Source: Comamonas sp. (lineage in GTDB: Bacteria; Pseudomonadota; Gammaproteobacteria; Burkholderiales; Burkholderiaceae_C). From it: DNA of 10,697 nt. The position numbers were made by a program, and so were the translations under genes. Location: positions 1 to 10,697 of the forward strand of contig JAHAYB010000478.1 of assembly GCA_018384835.1 (NCBI GenBank). Reading direction: 5' to 3'. Each line of letters starts with the position of its first letter. Position 1 is the stretch's first letter. The notes beneath the pieces were generated by a model. The model saw only the letters and a list, made by a program, of their open reading frames with translations. It ran no database searches and had not been told where the DNA came from. Shown here one piece after another: positions 6,338 to 10,697 of the stretch.

Positions 6338-7006
6338 GTGACCAATACCCTGATTCATATCCCCCTGAGCCTAGACGAGCACCAGCTCCAGCGCCTGCGC
6401 GACCTGCAAAGCGGCTTTGCCCAGCTATGCAACGCGCTCTCGCCGCTAGTGCAGCAAACGCGCGTCTGGAACCGCGTGGCGCTGCACCACTTGGCCTATC
6501 GCCAGTTGCGCGAAGCGTTTCCGCAAATGGGCTCGCAGATGGTGTGCAACGCTATCTATTCCGTCTCGCGCACTTGTCGGCGCGTGTTCCAAAATCCGGC
6601 CAGTCCGTTTTACCTGGACAAACTGGGCGACAAACCCCTGCCGATACTGCGCTTTACGCAAAGCTGCCCGGTGTATTTCGACCGCCATACCCTAAGTCTG
6701 AAAACCGGCCTGCTCTCCATGTTTACGCTCGATGGGCGGATGCGCTTTCAAATCAGCCTTGCGCCCCAGTTAGAGCAGCGCTTTCACGCCAGCAAATTGC
6801 GCGAGGTGGTGCTGCTCCTAACGAAAGAGGGGGGCTATCAACTCTCGTTTTCTTTGAACGACGCGCCCCAAACCGATGAGGGTGCTGACCTGCCCGAATA
6901 CATCGTTATTGATGAGGTGCAGGAGGTCGATGCCCCGCTCAATGCCGCCCCCGCTTTCCCCGTGAACCCTGTGAACCCTGTGACTCCAGTGAATCCATCT
7001 TTATGA
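6338..7006 (+). CDS. TnpB-like (IS605 OrfB) N-terminal domain protein lacking the RuvC nuclease
   Basis: This 222-aa protein aligns, from memory of the family, with the N-terminal half of one class of TnpB proteins. Matching blocks are residues 16-40 (helix with LCNALSPLVQQT), 44-80 (WNRVALHHLAYRQLRE, then SQMVCNAIYSV), 111-140 (VYFDRHTLSLKTG, then FTLDGR) and 157-173 (a VVLLLTKEGGYQLSFSL strand pair). These correspond to the RNA-binding WED/REC region. The protein ends where TnpB would start its RuvC domain (full proteins run about 350-450 aa), so no catalytic Asp/Glu set exists. The tail has a (VNP) repeat. GTG 6338 is the first start after an in-frame stop at 6329; no Shine-Dalgarno is seen. 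Its TGA overlaps the ATG of the secretion ATPase (ATGA). The open frame and host-like codon use suggest a retained gene with a possible regulatory or RNA-binding role (inference). Calling it simply a hypothetical protein is the cautious alternative. Confidence 0.7.
   Translation: MTNTLIHIPLSLDEHQLQRLRDLQSGFAQLCNALSPLVQQTRVWNRVALHHLAYRQLREAFPQMGSQMVCNAIYSVSRTCRRVFQNPASPFYLDKLGDKPLPILRFTQSCPVYFDRHTLSLKTGLLSMFTLDGRMRFQISLAPQLEQRFHASKLREVVLLLTKEGGYQLSFSLNDAPQTDEGADLPEYIVIDEVQEVDAPLNAAPAFPVNPVNPVTPVNPSL
6962..6997 (+). repeat. Four 9-bp tandem repeats at the 3' end of the TnpB-like gene
   Basis: GTGAACCCT occurs twice (6962-6970, 6971-6979), followed by the diverged copies GTGACTCCA and GTGAATCCA. 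They encode VNP-VNP-VTP-VNP. The unit is a multiple of three, so changes in copy number would keep the frame. The array ends 5 bp before the ATG of the next gene. Confidence 0.8.
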
Positions 7007-8784
7007 ACGCCCCTTCTGCCCCTCAACGCGCCGCCGCTGGCGCTGCTGGCTCACCAGCCCTCGGCGCGGAGTTACGCGAAGCCCTGTCCGACCTGCGCCC
7101 CTACTTTGTCCGCGCCGCTTGGTTTAGCGCCTTTGCCAGCTTGCTGATTTTGGCTCCCTCGGGCTATATGCTGGAGGTTTATGGCCGCGTGGTTGATAGC
7201 CGCAGCCACTCTACGCTGCTATGGCTCACAGTGGTCATCATTGGCGCGTACATCATGATGGAGGCGCTAGTGTGGGCACGCTCGGAGGTACTGCGCTCTG
7301 CGGCCAATGTCCTCAACGAGCGCCTGCACCAGCGCATCTTTGATGCCATCTTCACCGCCAACGTACGCCGCCTGCCAGGGGGCACGGTGCAGCCCATGCA
7401 GGACTTCAACCGGCTGTGCGAGTTTTTATATTCCCCTGCTTTGGCCGCCGTGCTGGAAGCGCCGATTGCCATCGTCATGGCGATTTTGCTATTTGCCATC
7501 AACCCCTTGCTGGGCTGGACGGCTGTTGTTTTTGGCATTCTGCAAGTCATGGTGACGTGGATGAACGAGCGCCGCACCCGCCCGCCGCTGGCCGAAGCCA
7601 ACCGCGCCGCCTTCGCTGCCCAGCAGTACGCCGACGGTACGCTGCGCAACGCCGAGGTGATTGAGGGGCTAGGGATGCTGAAAAACACCCATCGCCTATG
7701 GATGGAAAAGCAAAAAGCCTTTTTGCGCCTGCAAGCCCAAGCCTCGGACAGCGCCGGAGCATTTCAGGCGCTGGGCAAGCTCTTGCAGACCGTGCTTAGT
7801 TCCACCCTGCTGGGCCTGGGTTGCTGGCTGATGCTGCATAACGCGCTAAACGGCGGCGGCGGGATGATGATTGTTGGCTCCATCTTGGGTGGGCGCATGT
7901 TGGCTCCACTGGTGCAGATGGTCGCGCAGTGGAAAACCATTGTCGGCGTGCGCCAGGCTTGGGAGCGCCTCAGCCAATTGCTTCATGCCGTTCCTGCCAC
8001 GGCTGAAGCGATGCCTCTGCCACCACCCCGAGGCAATCTGCTGGTGGAAAACCTGACCGCTGGCGCACCCGGCGGGGGCAATGCCACCATCGTGCGCGGC
8101 CTGAACTTTGCGCTCCAGCCCGGTGATGTGCTGGCGGTAGTGGGGCCATCGGCCTCGGGCAAAACCACCTTGGCGCGTTTGCTGGTTGGGCTGTGGCCTG
8201 GGCTGGCGGGCAAGGTGCGCCTTGATGGCGCGGACATCTACACCTGGAACAAGGCCGAATTAGGCCGCCACGTTGGCTACCTGCCCCAGTCGGTGGAATT
8301 GTTTGAGGGCACGCTGGCAGAAAACATTGCCCGCTTTGGCACGGTGGATAAAACCAAAGTCCAAGCCGCTGCCGAGGCTGTTGGCCTGCACGAACTCATT
8401 AGCAGCCTGTCCATGGCCTATGACACCGTGGTCGGCCCCGGTGGCGCACGTCTTTCAGGCGGCCAGCGCCAGCGCGTTGGTTTAGCGCGGGCGCTGTACG
8501 ACAACCCGAACTACATCGTGCTCGATGAACCCAACTCCAGCCTCGATGAAGAGGGCGATGCCGCCCTGTCCAAAGCGATTGCACAAACCAGCGCACGCGG
8601 CGCAACGGTGATTGTGATTACCCACCGCACCAGCATTTTGGGGGTGGCCAACAAGATGCTGGTCATGCGCGAAGGCACACAACAAGCCTTTGGCCCGCGT
8701 GACGAGGTGCTGGCCGCCCTGCGCCAACACGCCGCCCAGCAGCAAGCAGCCCAGCAACAGGGCGGCGCTTTACAAAAAATCTAA
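7003..8784 (+). CDS. Type I secretion system permease/ATPase (PrtD/AprD-like), first half-transporter
   Basis: This 593-aa inner-membrane ABC exporter half is of the type that drives one-step protein secretion with an HlyD adaptor and TolC channel. Six membrane segments lie near residues 38-60, 70-91, 145-165, 168-188, 261-281 and 286-305. GYMLEVYGRVVDSRS after TM1 is typical of PrtD-like proteins. The ATPase domain has Walker A GPSASGKT (381-388), Q-loop YLPQSVELFEG, signature LSGGQRQR (484-491), Walker B ending DE (508-509) and the switch His541. There is no N-terminal C39 peptidase domain, so it should not cleave a double-glycine leader. The start overlaps the previous gene by 4 bp and has no Shine-Dalgarno, pointing to translational coupling. 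A paralogue follows 5 bp later. The cargo is unknown. Confidence 0.94.
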   Translation: MNAPSAPQRAAAGAAGSPALGAELREALSDLRPYFVRAAWFSAFASLLILAPSGYMLEVYGRVVDSRSHSTLLWLTVVIIGAYIMMEALVWARSEVLRSAANVLNERLHQRIFDAIFTANVRRLPGGTVQPMQDFNRLCEFLYSPALAAVLEAPIAIVMAILLFAINPLLGWTAVVFGILQVMVTWMNERRTRPPLAEANRAAFAAQQYADGTLRNAEVIEGLGMLKNTHRLWMEKQKAFLRLQAQASDSAGAFQALGKLLQTVLSSTLLGLGCWLMLHNALNGGGGMMIVGSILGGRMLAPLVQMVAQWKTIVGVRQAWERLSQLLHAVPATAEAMPLPPPRGNLLVENLTAGAPGGGNATIVRGLNFALQPGDVLAVVGPSASGKTTLARLLVGLWPGLAGKVRLDGADIYTWNKAELGRHVGYLPQSVELFEGTLAENIARFGTVDKTKVQAAAEAVGLHELISSLSMAYDTVVGPGGARLSGGQRQRVGLARALYDNPNYIVLDEPNSSLDEEGDAALSKAIAQTSARGATVIVITHRTSILGVANKMLVMREGTQQAFGPRDEVLAALRQHAAQQQAAQQQGGALQKI

Positions 8785-8789
8785 ACGTC

Positions 8790-10601
8790 ATGAACACCAC
8801 ATCTCTTTCCAGCGCACACCCGCCTAGTGCTGAACTTGGCAAGCGCTCCGCATCTGCTAGCACTAGCACTAGCCCTGCTGGCACCTTCACCCCATCGGGC
8901 AGCTTTTTCCAGCGCAGCGAGCTGGCGCGTACCCTGTGGGCATTTCGCCGCCAGTTCTTGATTGCCGGCCTACTCAGCATGGTGATTAACGTCTTGCTGC
9001 TCACGCCCACGCTGTACCTGCTGCAAGTGTTTGACCGCGTCACCATCAGCCAAAACGAGTTAACGCTGCTGCTGCTGTCGCTGCTTACGCTGTTTTTGTA
9101 CCTAGTGGGGGCATTTTCTGAATGGATGCGCTCGCGCTTGCTAGTGCGCTTGGGGCTGCGCATGGACGATGCCTTGAGCACCCGCGTCTTTAACGCCAGC
9201 TTTGAAAGCAATCTGCGCCAATTCGGTGGCAGCACCAGCAAGGCGTTTTCTGATTTGGTGCAGGTGCGCCAGTTCTTAACCGGCCAGGGCATTTTTGCCC
9301 TGTTTGATGCGCCTTGGGCACCGGTGTATTTTGCGGTGCTGTTTTTTCTGCACCCGTTTTTAGGCTACCTGTCGCTGGTGTTTGCAGCAGTGCAAATTGC
9401 GCTGGTGTGGTTTGGCCACCGTAAAACTGTCGCCCCCACCCAAGCGGGGCAAGAGGCCAGCGCCAACGAAACCCAGTTCCTGCAAGGCAAGCTGCGCAAT
9501 GTGGAAGTGCTCGAACCCATGGGCATGACCAGCCATATCCGCCGCCACTGGCAGGCCAAGCGCCAACACACCCAAAGCGCCCAAGACAGCGCCCAAGCCG
9601 TGAGCAACCGCATCACCGCATGGAGCAAATTCATCCGCTACACCCAGCAATCGCTGGCGCTGGGCGCGGGCGCATTGCTGGTGATTGAGGGCGAACTCTC
9701 CCCCGGTGCCATGATTGCCGCCAACGTCTTGATGACGCGCACCCTCGCGCCCATTGACCTGCTGGCCAACACCTGGCGCAGTTTTATCTTGGCCCGAGCC
9801 TCCTTTCTGCGCTTGGAAGCCCTGCTAGAAACCCACCCCGAGCGCGACCCTGCCCTCACCCGCCTAGCCCCCACCGGCGGGCTGAAGTTGATAGATGTTG
9901 TAGCCATCGCCCCCGAGCGCCCAGAGCCTATTTTGAAAGGCATCAGCTTGGATGCCCAGCCCGGCCAAGTCACGGTGGTGTTAGGGCCTTCTGGCTCTGG
10001 CAAATCCACGCTGGCACGTTGCATGATTGGCGTATGGCCAAACCGCAGCGGTCAGGTGCTACTCGATGAGCGCCCGATTGAATCGTGGGACCGCAATGAG
10101 CTAGGCCCCCACCTGGGCTATCTCCCCCAAGATATTGAGCTGTTTGAAGGCACGATTGCCCAAAACATTGCCCGCTTTACTGAAGTCGATTCCAACAAAG
10201 TCATTGCCGCTGCCCAAAGCGCCGGCCTGCACGAAATGATTTTGCGCTTCCCCAAGGGCTACGACACCTCGATTGGTGAAGCCGGCGGCCTGCTCTCGGG
10301 CGGCCAGCGCCAGCGCATTGCCTTGGCACGCGCCATCTACAACGACCCCACATTTGTCGTCTTGGACGAACCCAACGCCAACCTAGACGACGTGGGTGAA
10401 GCCGCGTTGATTGAGGCCGTCCGTGCTCTGAAGGCCAAGGGCAGCACGGTGATTTTGGTCACCCACCGCCCAGGGATTTTGGCAGTCGCCGACCAGCTTG
10501 TCGTGCTGAAAAACGGCCAGCTCCAAGCCCAAGGCCCACGCGACGAAGTGCTGGCCGCCCTGCGCCAAGCCCAACAAACGGCCACCGCCGCGCAAGCCTA
10601 A
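8790..10601 (+). CDS. Type I secretion system permease/ATPase (PrtD/AprD-like), second half-transporter
   Basis: This 603-aa paralogue of the preceding gene has the same architecture. A Ser/Thr/Ala-rich N-terminus of about 40 residues precedes the membrane domain. Segments are near 56-80, 91-110, 170-187, 190-208 and 288-315, with LYLLQVFDRVTISQNE after the first. The ATPase domain has Walker A GPSGSGKS (399-406), Q-loop YLPQDIELFEG, signature LSGGQRQR (502-509), Walker B ending DE (526-527) and His559. Both ATP sites of a heterodimer would look catalytically competent. Only 5 bp separate it from the previous stop and no Shine-Dalgarno is seen, so reinitiation is likely. Tandem PrtD-like genes suggest a heterodimer, though two homodimers cannot be excluded. 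There is no C39 domain. Confidence 0.94.
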   Translation: MNTTSLSSAHPPSAELGKRSASASTSTSPAGTFTPSGSFFQRSELARTLWAFRRQFLIAGLLSMVINVLLLTPTLYLLQVFDRVTISQNELTLLLLSLLTLFLYLVGAFSEWMRSRLLVRLGLRMDDALSTRVFNASFESNLRQFGGSTSKAFSDLVQVRQFLTGQGIFALFDAPWAPVYFAVLFFLHPFLGYLSLVFAAVQIALVWFGHRKTVAPTQAGQEASANETQFLQGKLRNVEVLEPMGMTSHIRRHWQAKRQHTQSAQDSAQAVSNRITAWSKFIRYTQQSLALGAGALLVIEGELSPGAMIAANVLMTRTLAPIDLLANTWRSFILARASFLRLEALLETHPERDPALTRLAPTGGLKLIDVVAIAPERPEPILKGISLDAQPGQVTVVLGPSGSGKSTLARCMIGVWPNRSGQVLLDERPIESWDRNELGPHLGYLPQDIELFEGTIAQNIARFTEVDSNKVIAAAQSAGLHEMILRFPKGYDTSIGEAGGLLSGGQRQRIALARAIYNDPTFVVLDEPNANLDDVGEAALIEAVRALKAKGSTVILVTHRPGILAVADQLVVLKNGQLQAQGPRDEVLAALRQAQQTATAAQA

Positions 10602-10607
10602 TTCACT

Positions 10608-10638
10608 CCCGTTTTGCCCCCGTGTTGCCCCCGGTTGC
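10608..10638. repeat. Short imperfect tandem repeat after the second ATPase gene
   Basis: CCCGTTTTGCC, CCCGTGTTGCC and CCCGGTTGC follow one another directly, giving about 2.8 copies of an 11-bp unit, in the spacer before the next possible start. The function is unknown and it may be chance low complexity. Confidence 0.45.
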
Positions 10639-10680
10639 AAAAATTTACCGCCCCACTACTGAGAGAAGTGAAAAAGCGCC

Positions 10681-10697
10681 ATGAGTAGCGCTTTAAG
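10681..10697 (+). CDS. Possible start of the next gene (runs off the window)
   Basis: The ATG at 10681 (MSSAL) is preceded by the purine-rich GAGAGAAG (10661-10668), 12 nt upstream, a plausible though distant ribosome site. Position after two secretion ATPases suggests an HlyD-type adaptor, but five codons cannot show it. Confidence 0.35.

Noticed and set aside
6322..6879. 185-aa open frame overlapping the TnpB-like gene in another frame
   Set aside because: Its translation is rich in Arg, Pro and Ala, as expected of a shadow frame in GC-rich DNA, and has no recognisable motif. The frame starting at 6338 has family-like blocks and a coupled stop.
6338..7006. TnpB-like gene as a decaying transposon remnant with guide RNA or IS ends
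   Set aside because: No RuvC remnant, IS ends, TnpA gene or omega-RNA-like region is seen. The 3' end is built into an overlap with the next gene, which argues against a recent IS relic.

Overview
The window looks like a chromosomal segment of a betaproteobacterium, most likely Burkholderiales and probably Comamonadaceae-like. The grounds are the GC-rich coding sequence, a tRNA-Tyr/Gly/Thr cluster reading into an EF-Tu gene, an AcrR/AmrR-type TetR repressor divergent from an RND pump, and PrtD-type secretion ATPases. This placement is inferred from gene content and remembered family sequences, not from a search.

Layout. (1) Positions 1-832, minus strand: tRNA-Arg(CCG), then tRNA-Tyr(GUA), tRNA-Gly(UCC), tRNA-Thr(GGU) and the first 98 codons of a tuf gene. 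This is the classic Tyr-Gly-Thr-tufB arrangement, with short perfect hairpins in both spacers between the Tyr, Gly and Thr tRNAs. (2) Positions 893-1549, minus strand: a TetR/AcrR-type repressor. (3) Positions 1550-1661: a divergent control region with an AcrR-like operator lying over both candidate -10 boxes. (4) Positions 1662-6136, plus strand: a two-gene RND multidrug efflux operon, made of a lipoprotein adaptor and a 1052-aa HAE1 pump. No outer-membrane channel gene follows. (5) Positions 6137-6337: a structured intergenic region with a C/G-rich palindromic repeat, two A-tracts one helical turn apart, a perfect 27-bp palindrome and an extended -10 box. (6) Positions 6338-10601, plus strand: a tightly packed three-gene unit. 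It starts with a 222-aa protein resembling the N-terminal half of TnpB (IS605 OrfB) without the RuvC nuclease, which overlaps by 4 bp the first of two tandem type I secretion permease/ATPase half-transporters. A possible next gene starts at 10681.

How the parts work together. The repressor, adaptor and pump form an autoregulated drug-efflux module that must borrow a TolC/OprM-type channel from elsewhere. The two half-transporters probably form a heterodimeric inner-membrane engine of a type I secretion system, with an HlyD-type adaptor likely to follow.

The most interesting point is the TnpB-like, nuclease-less protein. It is intact, has codon use like its neighbours, is translationally coupled to the secretion genes, and sits behind a promoter with a large perfect palindrome. 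It may be a domesticated RNA-binding or regulatory derivative of a transposon protein, but that role is inference.
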